The notes under the pieces were generated by a model. The model saw nothing but the letters and a program-made list of their open reading frames with translations, was not told the DNA's origin and searched no databases. 64,000 bases of DNA, taken from a bacterium (lineage in GTDB: Bacteria; Armatimonadota; UBA5829). Below are positions 1 through 9,135 of this stretch, in pieces (the stretch's first letter is position 1; every line of letters starts with the position of its first letter). Location of the stretch: contig JAJFVF010000002.1 in NCBI GenBank assembly GCA_021371935.1, positions 186,001 to 250,000 of the forward strand, given 5' to 3'. The translations under genes and the position numbers were made by a program.

Positions 1-365
1 CCGAGCGAAGCCCTGATAAGCGGACAGGCGCCCTCTGGAATAAGGCCGCCGGCATCCGGTATGGCAAAATCGGCTCCCGCACACAGGCCGACCTGGATAG
101 CTCCGGCAGCTATCACGATGTCCTCCGGCACAAAGACGCAAAACGCGCCTATCACTTTTCCACCGGCCTTTCGATGTTCATTCAACTCTTGAATGCGCAG
201 ACCATGAGCTTCACTGACGACGAAGTCGAAGTATTTCATCGTCTCGGGGCGGTTATGCTGCGATAGAAAATACTGGCTGTAGGCTCCTCCCAGGATTTCG
301 AGAAGCTGATCGTGGCGCTTGAGGTCCATCCCCAAGTCTGTCCACATCTGTCTGTAGTCTGACAT
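1..365 (-). CDS. 2-hydroxyacyl-CoA dehydratase family protein, N-terminal part
   Basis: The reading frame runs off the left edge of the window, so only the first 121 residues are seen. It starts at ATG 365 behind a clear GGAGG. The protein begins MSDYRQMWTDLGMDLKRHD, and residues 70-100 (GGKVIGAFCVFVPEDIVIAA and following) match the N-terminal pattern of the 2-hydroxyacyl-CoA dehydratase / benzoyl-CoA reductase subunit family (HgdB, FldB, double-cubane proteins), including the conserved Cys after GxF. In that family the Cys helps hold an iron-sulfur cluster used in radical dehydration or reductive reactions in anaerobes. The exact substrate cannot be told from this fragment. Confidence 0.75.
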   Translation of the reverse strand, partial: MSDYRQMWTDLGMDLKRHDQLLEILGGAYSQYFLSQHNRPETMKYFDFVVSEAHGLRIQELNEHRKAGGKVIGAFCVFVPEDIVIAAGAIQVGLCAGADFAIPDAGGLIPEGACPLIRASL

Positions 366-616
366 GCATATTCCTCCTTGATCTGCGGCCCCCAATCACG
401 CATGCTTGTATTACCGCTTTGTCCAGAGAGGAACAATCGGCAGGGCGTGGTCGCGGCCAATATTAATCACTTGATACAACCCGTGCACCGCTGTTGCGGA
501 TACTCACGTTTTGCAGCGTGTAAATACCACTGCCCTGCCTCCTTTCATTTAGTTGAGAGTGGAGGGTGGAGAGTTAAGAGCCGCCAGATATTAAGCCAGC
601 GGCTTCTCCTTACTAA
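366..616. other. Intergenic region without a recognised gene
   Basis: This is the leader region of the leftward dehydratase gene. Several short open frames occur on both strands but none has a ribosome binding site or familiar sequence. I see no convincing structured RNA. Confidence 0.4.
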
Positions 617-663
617 TCCCTCCAGGTAAGATACCTGTAGTGATAAAATCTTACCTGGAGGGA
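617..663. repeat. Hairpin repeat, CCTCCAGG family, copy 1
   Basis: Perfect 16-bp inverted repeat (arms TCCCTCCAGGTAAGAT and its complement) around a 15-nt loop, just beyond the valS stop codon. The left arm and loop contain the shorter motif CCTCCAGG-TAAGATACCTG that is seen at 3367 and 25716. It could terminate valS transcription, but no clear T-run follows on the minus strand. Confidence 0.7.
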
Positions 664-685
664 CAAAGCTAATAATATATAGAAG

Positions 686-3346
686 CTAAGACAACGACCT
701 CTTCCTATCCTCCAGCTTTTGTTTCTTTTCAGAGAGTTCGGCTATTATCCTCTTTTCTTTCTCTATAATAGCAGCAGGAGCCTTTGAGACGAAACCTTCA
801 TTTGAGAGCTTGCCTTGCGACCTGGATAGGTCCTTTTCGATAGATTTCAATTCATTATCTATCCTGGCTAGTTCCGCTTTGCACTCTTCGTCGCTGAGTT
901 TGGGAACACTCATAAAGAACGTCCCGAAGTTTGGAACAGTCCCTGCTATATGGCTCTCAAGGTCACAAGGAACGTCAGTCAGCTCGATCACAGCGCCGGA
1001 GAGGCTCTCGATGAGAGTCTTTTCATGCTCGGTCAGCTCCCTGCCGGAGGACGGCTGGAACGCCATTACAGTCGACTGACGGATCGGAATATTCTTCGAC
1101 GCTTTCAGCTCTCTGGCAGTCCTGGTACCGTCCATAACAGCATTCATCTGCGCTTCAGCCTCACCATCAAACATACTCGAATCAGCTTCAGGATACGGCG
1201 CAAGCATTATGCTCTCGCCCTCATGAGGCAGAGCCTGCCATATCTGCTCGGTGATAAAAGGCATGATCGGGTGCAGCAGCCGCAGAGTGGATTCCAGCAC
1301 GTAATACAAAACTGACTGTACCTGACGCTTCTGATCATCGCTGTCCCTGAGCCTCGGCTTGGCCAGCTCTATATACCAGTCACAATACTCGCTCCAGAGG
1401 AACTCATATATTGCGCGGGCGGCTACGTCCATGTTGTATGTCACCAGACTGGAGTTGACTGTCTCGATCACACGGTTCAGTCGAGAGAGTATCCATCTGT
1501 CCTCTAATCGGAGAGCATCCTTATCAAAACTCTGTCCATCATAGTCCTCAAGGTTCATAATCACGAACCGGCTGGCGTTCCAAATCTTGTTGCCGAAGTT
1601 GCGTGTATCCTCCACGCGCTTATCGGAGAACTTGATGTCCTGGTTCATACCTGTCTGCTGAATCAGAGCGAACCTGAGAGCGTCCGCCCCGAATCTGTCT
1701 ATGAGATCGAGCGGGTCAACACCCGTCCCAAGCGACTTGCTCATACGTTTGCCCTCTTCATTGAGCACCGTAGCGTAGATATACACATCCTTAAAAGGAA
1801 TCTCGCCCAAATACTCCATGCCCGAAAAGATCATTCTTGCGACCCACAGGTATATGATCTCGCGCGAGGTCACCAGCACATCCGTCGGATAGAAATAATC
1901 GAGTTCCGGCGTCTGCTTCGGCCAGCCCATTGTCGCGAAAGGCCAGAGAGCAGATGAAAACCATGTGTCGAGCACGTCCGTATCCTGGGTCACGCCGGAG
2001 TGGCCGCATTTGAGCTTGCTTATAGCATCCGACTGGCTCCTGGCGGCGACAACCTCACCGCACTCGTCGCACTTATAGATCGGGATCCTGTGACCCCACC
2101 AGAGCTGGCGGGATATGCACCAGTCGCGGACGTTCTCCATCCACTCGATAAATATCTTCTCATAGCGATCCGGGTGGAACTTGACCTTACCTTGCTTCAC
2201 CACATCTATAGCCGGACCGGCAAGCTCTTTCATCTTGCAGAACCACTGCTCAGAGAGCAGAGGCTCGATTGTGGTGTGGCAGCGCTCACATGTGCCTACT
2301 GAGTGCGAATAGTCCTCTATGTGATCGAGCAGACCGAGTTTGTCCAAGTCATCGACCACTTTCTGGCGGGTCTTGAACCTGTCCAGACCTTCGTAATCCG
2401 TTCCAGCTTCCTGGGTCATCGAGCCGTCGGGACCTATCACAACAATCTGCTGCAGCTTGTGGCGCATGCCTATCTCGAAGTCATTGGGGTCATGCGCGGG
2501 AGTGACCTTCACAGCGCCTGTTCCGAACTCAATATCCACATGCTCATCTGCTACAATCGGGATCAAGCGGTCAGTAAGTGGCAGCCTGACATTCTTGCCT
2601 ACCATATCCGCATATCGCTCGTCTCTTGGGTTCACGGCAACTGCCGTATCACCCAGCATTGTCTCAGGCCGAGTGGTCGCCACTATGACATATCCAGAAC
2701 CGTCTTCGAGGGGATATCGCAGGTGCCAGAGATGGCTGTGCTGCTCAACATATTCGACCTCGATATCCGATATGGCTGTGTGGCAGCGCGGACACCAATT
2801 GATTACTCGCGCGCCGCGATATATATAGCCCTTGTCGAAGAGCCGGATGAACGATTCCAGAACAGCGTCGGTGTATCCGGCGTCCATCGTAAAACGCTCA
2901 CGCTCCCAGTCGAAGGAGAAACCCATAGTCTTGAACTGGTGAATGATCTGGCCGCCGTATTCTTTTTTCCAAGCCCATACGCGCTCAAGGAACTTCTCCC
3001 GACCCAGATCATGACGGGTCAGACCCTCCTTGGCAAGCGCCTGCTCCACCTTGTTCTGAGTGCCGATGCCGGCATGGTCGGTGCCTGGCAGGCAGAGAGT
3101 ATTGAACCCCTGCATCCTTTTCCATCGGGTCAGGACATCCTGGATGCTGTAACAGAGCGCATGGCCTATATGCAGCGAGCCGGTGACATTGGGTGGCGGG
3201 ATAGTGATGCAGTATTTATCCCTGCCCTCGTCCGGCTCGGCATGGAAATAGTTCTTGTCCAGCCAGAACTTATACCATTTATTCTCGACATTTGTCGGGT
3301 CGTATACTTTCGGCAGCTCTGCCGCCTGTTTTATGTTATCATTCAT
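686..3346 (-). CDS. valS: Valine--tRNA ligase
   Basis: Class I aminoacyl-tRNA synthetase that charges tRNA-Val in the cytoplasm. The 886-residue length is normal for ValRS. HIGH is at residues 59-62 (PPPNVTGSLHIGHA) and the KMSKS loop reads KRMSKSLGTGVDP near residue 531. The editing domain follows ATTRPETMLGDTAVAV, and a C-terminal coiled coil of about 65 residues, typical of ValRS, closes the protein. Upstream on the same strand is a small membrane-protein gene and, before that, a T-box leader with a GUC specifier, so valS is very likely induced by uncharged tRNA-Val. The 91-bp gap to the upstream gene holds a short hairpin. Confidence 0.98.
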   Translation of the reverse strand: MNDNIKQAAELPKVYDPTNVENKWYKFWLDKNYFHAEPDEGRDKYCITIPPPNVTGSLHIGHALCYSIQDVLTRWKRMQGFNTLCLPGTDHAGIGTQNKVEQALAKEGLTRHDLGREKFLERVWAWKKEYGGQIIHQFKTMGFSFDWERERFTMDAGYTDAVLESFIRLFDKGYIYRGARVINWCPRCHTAISDIEVEYVEQHSHLWHLRYPLEDGSGYVIVATTRPETMLGDTAVAVNPRDERYADMVGKNVRLPLTDRLIPIVADEHVDIEFGTGAVKVTPAHDPNDFEIGMRHKLQQIVVIGPDGSMTQEAGTDYEGLDRFKTRQKVVDDLDKLGLLDHIEDYSHSVGTCERCHTTIEPLLSEQWFCKMKELAGPAIDVVKQGKVKFHPDRYEKIFIEWMENVRDWCISRQLWWGHRIPIYKCDECGEVVAARSQSDAISKLKCGHSGVTQDTDVLDTWFSSALWPFATMGWPKQTPELDYFYPTDVLVTSREIIYLWVARMIFSGMEYLGEIPFKDVYIYATVLNEEGKRMSKSLGTGVDPLDLIDRFGADALRFALIQQTGMNQDIKFSDKRVEDTRNFGNKIWNASRFVIMNLEDYDGQSFDKDALRLEDRWILSRLNRVIETVNSSLVTYNMDVAARAIYEFLWSEYCDWYIELAKPRLRDSDDQKRQVQSVLYYVLESTLRLLHPIMPFITEQIWQALPHEGESIMLAPYPEADSSMFDGEAEAQMNAVMDGTRTARELKASKNIPIRQSTVMAFQPSSGRELTEHEKTLIESLSGAVIELTDVPCDLESHIAGTVPNFGTFFMSVPKLSDEECKAELARIDNELKSIEKDLSRSQGKLSNEGFVSKAPAAIIEKEKRIIAELSEKKQKLEDRKRSLS

Positions 3347-3366
3347 CGCCTACTCCTCAGTATCTT

Positions 3367-3393
3367 TCCCTCCAGGCAGGATACCCGGAGGGA
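3367..3393. repeat. Hairpin repeat, CCTCCAGG family, copy 2
   Basis: Arms TCCCTCCAGG and CCCGGAGGGA with one mismatch and a 7-nt loop, located between the upstream membrane-protein gene and valS (which starts at 3346). Sequence shared with copies at 617-663 and 25716-25744. Confidence 0.6.
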
Positions 3394-3437
3394 TAAATTA
3401 CTTATCTGTTGCCTGTACCTGTGCTCTGTTACCTACT

Positions 3438-3926
3438 CTATATCTGCTCAATAAAATATTTGTCACGCCTCATGGCAAACCAACTGCCGAATATAAACCC
3501 CCAGAACATAGATGCGCCTATGCCGAACTGCATCAACATATATGTGGTCTGAACCTCTGCCTGAGACATCGGGTTATATGCATCGTTTTGCAATGTACTC
3601 AGGATTGCCCCACACAGCAAGAACGCCGCAATGCCCGATATCACCGCGCATATCGGTCCATTTATTACATAGCCATAGAGACGTCCCAGTCTCATCCACA
3701 CAAACTCCAGAGAAATTTTGGCTCCCAGAAGACCGATTAGTACAGTCCCGACTCCTCCCCCAATCGATACCCATAACTTCAACGAGGATGAGCCGACCAG
3801 TTTATAGTAATTCCAAAAGAGATACAGGCCAATTGCTGTAATTATGATCGCGGGTACTATCCAGACAAATGTGCGCGTCCAAAACCATGACCTGGCTTCA
3901 TAATAGTCCAGCTCTTCATCGACCAT
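3438..3926 (-). CDS. Membrane protein of unknown function, T-box controlled
   Basis: 162 residues with four hydrophobic segments (near residues 20-40, 50-70, 90-110 and 130-150) and charged N- and C-termini; no family recognised. The start is taken as ATG 3926 because AGAGGTGATC lies correctly before it; an upstream TTG at 3944 is less likely. It is the first gene behind the valine T-box and precedes valS, so it is predicted to be expressed when valine-charged tRNA is scarce. That suggests, but does not show, a role linked to valine or branched-chain amino acid supply. With so few transmembrane segments it is unlike the usual large amino acid permeases. Confidence 0.7.
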   Translation of the reverse strand: MVDEELDYYEARSWFWTRTFVWIVPAIIITAIGLYLFWNYYKLVGSSSLKLWVSIGGGVGTVLIGLLGAKISLEFVWMRLGRLYGYVINGPICAVISGIAAFLLCGAILSTLQNDAYNPMSQAEVQTTYMLMQFGIGASMFWGFIFGSWFAMRRDKYFIEQI

Positions 3927-3946
3927 CAGATCACCTCTGAGCAAAT

Positions 3947-4176
3947 AAAAAGCCCCGCCATCCCACTACAAGGACGACAGGACTCGTGATACCACCTTGA
4001 TTTCTCTGCTTAAATCAAGCAAAGCTCATGTTGCTGTAACGGGCACACCCGGCAGGTTCTAATAGGAATAAATCCGTTCTTCCCGCGGCAAGCGAGGCGA
4101 CGTTCGAGCGGCACCTGCCGGAAGCTTTCACCGACCGCTTCCTCTCTACGGACATTTACCGCCTACTCTTCCCCGC
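3947..4176 (-). promoter_or_regulatory. T-box riboswitch, valine specifier (GUC)
   Basis: On the minus strand the leader shows the T-box landmarks in order: stem I with AGAGUAGGCGG, AGAGAGGAAGC and the GGUGAAAGCUUCC hairpin; a specifier loop GAAC-GUC-GCC; the T-box sequence AAGGTGGTATCACGAG (3984-3999); and an intrinsic terminator made of a 10-bp stem (arms 3972-3981 and 3954-3963) followed by TTTTT. GUC codes valine, and the UGGU bulge would pair with the ACCA end expected for tRNA-Val, which agrees with valS downstream. The T-box core has U in place of one usual C (GGUAUCACG instead of GGUACCACG). Confidence 0.92.
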
Positions 4177-4304
4177 GCCTATATGTTCAATTATTGCTCT
4201 TATTCTAGCGCGTTTAGGCTGACTTGTAAAGCTGACGCAATTCGTACATCACCAATGCATTCGTGGTATCATAATATAAATGTTCACAAAGATAACGAGG
4301 CAAA

Positions 4305-5504
4305 ATGGAAACACATAGGCTCGCAGGATATCGCATTATATCATTCTCTGAAGCAAACAAAAGCTCTCTTCAAGAAATTGCTGAGCAACTATTGCCTCAG
4401 CAAAACAAAATCCTTGATGAATGGCTGCGCTTGCAGAGCCGGGCATGGCAACCACCCGGATTCAGCCGGAGTGACTTACGCAACCTCTTCGACAAAATCC
4501 TGAGTGTCATACTTACACGTATGGCTGGCCGTGAAATTGAGTTGTGTATTACCGAACTTGAAGATATCGGCACAAACCTGGCTAAGCATAGGTATCCGTT
4601 CCAAGGTTTGATAGTCAGCATCCACTTTCTGGAACAAAGCTATACGCCTTTTCTGCTCACAGAGCGCTGCGAGAAGACACAGGAATGGTTCATAGCAATG
4701 GACGAGTTCCTGCACGCTGCGCTGGCGGCAATGGCAACCTCTTACTTTGAATCATATAGAAAAGAACTCATAGAGGAAGCTGAGGTCGGCCGTATTGTGC
4801 AGGAGGGACTGCTGGCGGAGATTCCGAAAAAGACTTTTGACCTTGAAGTGGCTCATATATATATTTCCGCACGAGAAAAGGCGCGTCTGGGCGGTGACTT
4901 CCTGGACTTTTTCACTCTTGACGGGGGTGGAGCGGCGTTCATAATAGGCGATCTCGCCGGTCATGGGCTGGATGCTGCAGCAGATTCGGTAATGCTGCGA
5001 TCCCTCTTCAGAGGCTTTGTGCGCGAAAACGCTGATTTGGCAGATGCAATGACCCGAGTCAACCGTGTCTCTGATTCCGAACTCAAGTCCGGCCTTTTTG
5101 CGACGGCTCTGGCTGTCAAATACGAACCTTGCGGACGACTGTCCCTGGTAAACGCGGGGCACTGCCATCCCATTGTCTGCGACGGCAAATGTCATCTTCT
5201 GGAACTCGGAGGCAACGCTCTTGCAATAAGGGATGACTCGAAATATGAACTTGCAAGATTTGATCTTAAGCCGGGCGGTGTGTTTGTTGCATACACAGAC
5301 GGTTTGATAGAGGCTCGCAACAAAAAACGCGAATTTTTCGGCGAATCGGGGATAATGACGGCTTTGTCAGAAGCTCATGATGCAACTGCAAGAGCTATTG
5401 CTGAGCATATAGTTGACAGGTCACTTGCATTTGCCGGAGGAAAGTTTGCCGACGATGTCGCGATATTGGTCTTCAAACGTAAGAAGGATGATTGTCGTGG
5501 ATAG
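4305..5504 (+). CDS. PP2C-type (SpoIIE/RsbU) serine phosphatase with N-terminal helical sensor
   Basis: 399 residues. The C-terminal half (about 185-395) is a SpoIIE-type PPM phosphatase domain with LGGDFLDFF, GDLAGHGLDAA, NAGHCHPI, YTDGLIEARN and FADDVAILV, which carry the metal-binding Asp residues. These enzymes dephosphorylate anti-sigma antagonists in partner-switching or act in similar signalling. The first 150 residues are helical and soluble and resemble RsbR/RsbU-type N-terminal domains only loosely. No RsbV or RsbW gene lies nearby. GAGG precedes ATG 4305. Its stop overlaps the likely start of the next gene. Confidence 0.85.
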   Translation: METHRLAGYRIISFSEANKSSLQEIAEQLLPQQNKILDEWLRLQSRAWQPPGFSRSDLRNLFDKILSVILTRMAGREIELCITELEDIGTNLAKHRYPFQGLIVSIHFLEQSYTPFLLTERCEKTQEWFIAMDEFLHAALAAMATSYFESYRKELIEEAEVGRIVQEGLLAEIPKKTFDLEVAHIYISAREKARLGGDFLDFFTLDGGGAAFIIGDLAGHGLDAAADSVMLRSLFRGFVRENADLADAMTRVNRVSDSELKSGLFATALAVKYEPCGRLSLVNAGHCHPIVCDGKCHLLELGGNALAIRDDSKYELARFDLKPGGVFVAYTDGLIEARNKKREFFGESGIMTALSEAHDATARAIAEHIVDRSLAFAGGKFADDVAILVFKRKKDDCRG

Positions 5505-6027
5505 ACAAGTGGAGGTCATAGAGTCTTCAGATATACAAGATATCGAAAGACGCATTGGCGCAGCCACTGAAGAGGGCAGAAACTGGACCTATCGTGAGGT
5601 CCAAAGCCCTGTTTGGATTAACTTCATTATCTCCATTACTATCGTCGTGTTTTATGCCGGTGCGGTCTTTACCCCGGAGAAAGTGCTGCCAGTTATAATA
5701 GGGTCGTTTTGCATTGCCTTGCTTGGCGGGCTGAGAATACGCGTCAGCTCCAAAAGTGTGCAGGTCCGACTGGGAATATTTGATATCCCGCTGCTCACAC
5801 TAAAGATGGAGGATATCGAGCAAGTCGACGTTCATCGGCTCCCGCCGCTTGTCAATATCGGTGATTGGAAAATACACCTTTGCAGGCAGATGAAAACCTA
5901 TTGTCTCTGTGGAAAACGTGGGGTCAAACTCACATCCACTCGCTCGAAACAATATCTGATCGGCTCTGACAACCCGGAGCTATTGGCTGAAGTCATACGG
6001 ATCGCGCGGCGGATGACCGGGTACTGA
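5497..6027 (+). CDS. Membrane protein with PH-like domain
   Basis: 176 residues. GTG 5497 is preferred because AAGGA precedes it at normal distance and it overlaps the phosphatase stop by 8 bp, which suggests translational coupling. Two hydrophobic segments (about residues 45-65 and 68-85) are followed by a beta-rich part, RIRVSSKSVQVRLGIFDIPL to LIGSDNPELLAEVI, which has the look of bacterial PH (YdbS/bPH) domains. Function unknown; likely works with the phosphatase. Its 3' end overlaps the opposite-strand PEP-synthase-like gene by 35 bp. Confidence 0.65.
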   Translation: MDRQVEVIESSDIQDIERRIGAATEEGRNWTYREVQSPVWINFIISITIVVFYAGAVFTPEKVLPVIIGSFCIALLGGLRIRVSSKSVQVRLGIFDIPLLTLKMEDIEQVDVHRLPPLVNIGDWKIHLCRQMKTYCLCGKRGVKLTSTRSKQYLIGSDNPELLAEVIRIARRMTGY

Positions 6028-8284
6028 TCTCAATCACACCCGCAGAGCAGTCCAGAGTCACATGATCGCCGTTTTGAAGCGCGTCCACCACCCCTTTGCA
6101 TCCAATTATGGACGGAACACCATATGTTCTCATCACCGATTCGACTCCCGGCTGCAGGCATTCTCCCTGAGCAATAAACCCTCCAGCGGTTGCAAGGAAT
6201 GGAGTCCATGCCAAGGTTGGCGATTCAACCACAAGAACCTCACCGTGCTCAATCTCGCCCGCATCTTCAACACTTAGTGCTTTTCGCACTCTGCCGGTAA
6301 CAGAACCAGAACAAATGCTTGTTCCAGTAAATACCGATGCAAGAGATGGAGCCGTTTCCACGTCATCATGCAGAATATCAGGGGGACTGAGCCGGTCTTC
6401 AAGCCAGATGTCATGCTTACGCTGAGCCACAAGTGCTGCCATTTCTTTCTCGCGGTTTGCACCTTGCTGTTCGATAAGTTCGGCAATTTCTGATAGGATG
6501 AGATAAAATACATCATGCTTGTCTGCCATCACATTTGCATTTTTCAGTTTGCGTCCAAGCTCGATAATCGTAAGTCTTAACTGGGCTTCCGCTTTTGCAA
6601 GCGCGATTTCGCACTCATTTCCGAGTGAAAGCCACCCTCTGGTGAGGCGGAGAGTTTTTTCAAAACCAGCCTTTTTAGCCGCCCCTATCACTTTTTGAGC
6701 CTCCGCTACGGCTAGACGGTAATCATCTTCCGTTGCACAATGAAGTGTTATCAGGCTGGCGCAATCCTGTCGACGGCTCATGGCCGCAATCATTCTGAAG
6801 ACTGTATCGCCGTTTTCGATCCAACTCTCCCAGGAAGCGATGTCATATGCATCATCAACACAAGTGAATGAGTGGCCATATTCCAGGGCAAATCTCTCGA
6901 CATCTGCTTTGTAGCTCTTGCGCCACGATGGATCATCCAACTTGCCGGACTTCTGAGCAAAGCAGAACTGATCTGCAAGCTCCTGCAGATGCGCATCACG
7001 CATTATCGCATCTCCCGGCAGCCATCCTAACAATCTGCTAAATGTGTCTATATCGCATTGATCGATTATTTGGCGAAGATGCTCAACAAACAGATATCCA
7101 TAGTGCCTTGCGTCTGACATCCACTTTAGCAGGCTGCTCACGTCACCGGCCAGCTTTTGGGCACGTGCGATCAAATCAGTGTCGCCTGAGAAGTCAAGTC
7201 TCTTTAGCGACTTGCCTGTTTTGGTCTGCCAGTCTTCAAGCAGCCTGAAACCCTCAGCCATCTGTCTGCCGGCATTGTCTAGTCCACAGCGCTGCTGCTC
7301 GTAGACATATCCATTGACAACACGGACTTGCCCCGACGCCAACAGGCTCTGTCTTGAAAAGTTCGACACAGGAAATGATGCCAGTCTTTTCCACACACCA
7401 TCATGCTCATCATCGCCATTGTCGGGAAAGTATGGAGGAATATTGCTCATCGGTCTTGCCTGCAAGAACCACAGCTGGTCCAGGTCGTATGTCCATTCAA
7501 GCTCAACAGAAGAGCCAAGTGTCTTTTCTACTACAATTGCCTTTTCAGCAAGCAGGGTTATGACACTCTCTCCAGGTGAGTTTGCCAGGTCATCACCACT
7601 TGCCACGGCGGACGGATTGTGTAAATCCACTGTGAAACACGAAAGGTCGGCTGCATCTGCGGATGATGAGCAGGAAATTATGATACGGTTTCGGTTGCCG
7701 GTCACCAGGTCTGCAGTCAGGGCAGTGCCTGACCATTTGCCTTCCATCATCTGCTGGATGATTATCGCCATAGCCGGCTCGGATGTTATGGCGTGGCGCG
7801 CTCGATATGCGGCTGCCTTACCACTCCACAGCGATGCCCATACACGCTTGATCGCCGCTTTGAGAGCATCCTGGCCTGATACGTTCAAAATGCTTTCGTA
7901 TGCGCCGGGGAAACTTACCTGCGCCTGACTATCCTCGATTGCCGAAGACCTGACTGCGACCACAGGATTCTCAAAACCCAGTTGCAGCGACAAGCGCTGA
8001 TAAGCATCCGCAATCGCCTGCCACACATCTGCCGGGATTTCGGCGGAGATGATGGCCTCGCGGATCTTTTCCCTGTCTTCAGCTTCGGCCAGGGTGGAGG
8101 CAATTTCACGTGCGCCGCTTGCCCATAGGTGGCAGCGATATGCATCGGCGCTGATGACAAACCCTCTCGGGACGACAAAATGCGCTGCGATCAGCCTGGA
8201 TAAGTCGGTCGCTTTCCTGCCTGCCCTGCGCAGAGGTCCTGCTTCAACGAGCGGTATTATCAGTGAAACATTGGATGATGTCAT
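5993..8284 (-). CDS. PEP synthase-like / phosphotransferase-like protein lacking the catalytic His
   Basis: 763 residues from ATG 8284 (a TTG at 8326 that overlaps the upstream stop is an alternative). Residues about 5-290 form the PEP/pyruvate-binding ATP-grasp half: VPRGFVISADAY, VAVRSSAIEDSQAQVSFPGAYE, the YRARHA segment, and an ending WFLQARPM. A long helical linker follows. The C-terminal swivelling domain (about 665-755) shows ESPTLAWTPFLATAGG and TYGVPSIIGCKGVV, but where PEP synthases and rifampin phosphotransferases have GGxxSHG the protein reads GECLQPG (Gln711-Pro712). The phosphorylated His is therefore absent. The product may be an inactive or repurposed relative. It forms a unit with the amidase gene upstream. 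Confidence 0.8.
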   Translation of the reverse strand: MTSSNVSLIIPLVEAGPLRRAGRKATDLSRLIAAHFVVPRGFVISADAYRCHLWASGAREIASTLAEAEDREKIREAIISAEIPADVWQAIADAYQRLSLQLGFENPVVAVRSSAIEDSQAQVSFPGAYESILNVSGQDALKAAIKRVWASLWSGKAAAYRARHAITSEPAMAIIIQQMMEGKWSGTALTADLVTGNRNRIIISCSSSADAADLSCFTVDLHNPSAVASGDDLANSPGESVITLLAEKAIVVEKTLGSSVELEWTYDLDQLWFLQARPMSNIPPYFPDNGDDEHDGVWKRLASFPVSNFSRQSLLASGQVRVVNGYVYEQQRCGLDNAGRQMAEGFRLLEDWQTKTGKSLKRLDFSGDTDLIARAQKLAGDVSSLLKWMSDARHYGYLFVEHLRQIIDQCDIDTFSRLLGWLPGDAIMRDAHLQELADQFCFAQKSGKLDDPSWRKSYKADVERFALEYGHSFTCVDDAYDIASWESWIENGDTVFRMIAAMSRRQDCASLITLHCATEDDYRLAVAEAQKVIGAAKKAGFEKTLRLTRGWLSLGNECEIALAKAEAQLRLTIIELGRKLKNANVMADKHDVFYLILSEIAELIEQQGANREKEMAALVAQRKHDIWLEDRLSPPDILHDDVETAPSLASVFTGTSICSGSVTGRVRKALSVEDAGEIEHGEVLVVESPTLAWTPFLATAGGFIAQGECLQPGVESVMRTYGVPSIIGCKGVVDALQNGDHVTLDCSAGVIEISTRSSAARSV

Positions 8285-8322
8285 TTGATGCTCAGTAATT
8301 ATATGAACGGCTGCGCTGGGTG

Positions 8323-9066
8323 TCAACCGTCGGCATGCTTTGAAGCATTCTCAATCAACCAGTCGAAGAAACGTTGGAAAAGTGGATAATCGGCAGCGAT
8401 TTCTTCCGGGTGGCACTGCATGGCAAGTATCGGTTTACCTTCATCGGACTCGACGCCCTCAATCACTCCATCAGTCGCATGGCAGTTGACTTTAAGCCCC
8501 CTGCCAATCTCTTTTATGGATTGATGGTGCCAACTGTTCACCGCCATAGACGTGGACCCGACTATACCGGCCAAAAGCGAACCCGGCACAATTGCCACAT
8601 CATGCAAAAGCATTGGAGCAAGTCCTGCAGAAAAATGTTTTACTGAATCAGGGACTTGAGAGGCAATATCCTGGACCAATGACCCACCTAAGGCAACATT
8701 GATGACCTGAATCCCACGACAGATGCCCAGTATCGGCAGACCTAACTCCATGGCCGTCCGAACCGCCTCGAACTCCATCTCATCCCTGGCCGGGTCCTGC
8801 AGAGCGCTTTTCGGATGAGGCTGCTCGCCATATGCTGTCGATATGACATCTCCCCCGCCGGTGAAGATTATTCCATCGGCAGCTTCCAGCAATTTATGGA
8901 TCGATTCCTTGTCGGCAATGTGCGGCATGAGTATTGGCGCGCCGCCTGAGCGCAGGACCGCCTTTACATAGTCAATATCACAGCCGGCCCATACGGTCTG
9001 GACCTCTTTGCGCGGCGTATATAGGTTCTGCCTTCCGGCTGTCAGAATTATGATCGGTTTGGACAT
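8323..9066 (-). CDS. Gamma-glutamyl-gamma-aminobutyrate hydrolase family protein (class I glutamine amidotransferase, C26)
   Basis: 247 residues, normal for PuuD-type amidases. The nucleophile elbow GICRG places Cys116, and the catalytic dyad is His219-x-Glu221 in QCHPEE; the family marker FTGGGDVISTAYGE is at 69-81. PuuD hydrolyses gamma-glutamyl-GABA; relatives act on other gamma-glutamyl amides, so the substrate is uncertain. It is followed within a few bases by the PEP-synthase-like gene on the same strand, so the two probably share a transcript. Confidence 0.88.
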   Translation of the reverse strand: MSKPIIILTAGRQNLYTPRKEVQTVWAGCDIDYVKAVLRSGGAPILMPHIADKESIHKLLEAADGIIFTGGGDVISTAYGEQPHPKSALQDPARDEMEFEAVRTAMELGLPILGICRGIQVINVALGGSLVQDIASQVPDSVKHFSAGLAPMLLHDVAIVPGSLLAGIVGSTSMAVNSWHHQSIKEIGRGLKVNCHATDGVIEGVESDEGKPILAMQCHPEEIAADYPLFQRFFDWLIENASKHADG

Positions 9067-9135
9067 TGCTGGACCTCTTTGCGTTGTTACCTTAGTATCT
9101 CACAGATGGGTGTCGCTAGTCCAGTTATGATAGGA

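Noticed and set aside
2303-3454. 383-codon open frame on the plus strand
   Set aside because: It is antisense to valS; valS has all synthetase motifs and codon signals, so the plus frame is a shadow.
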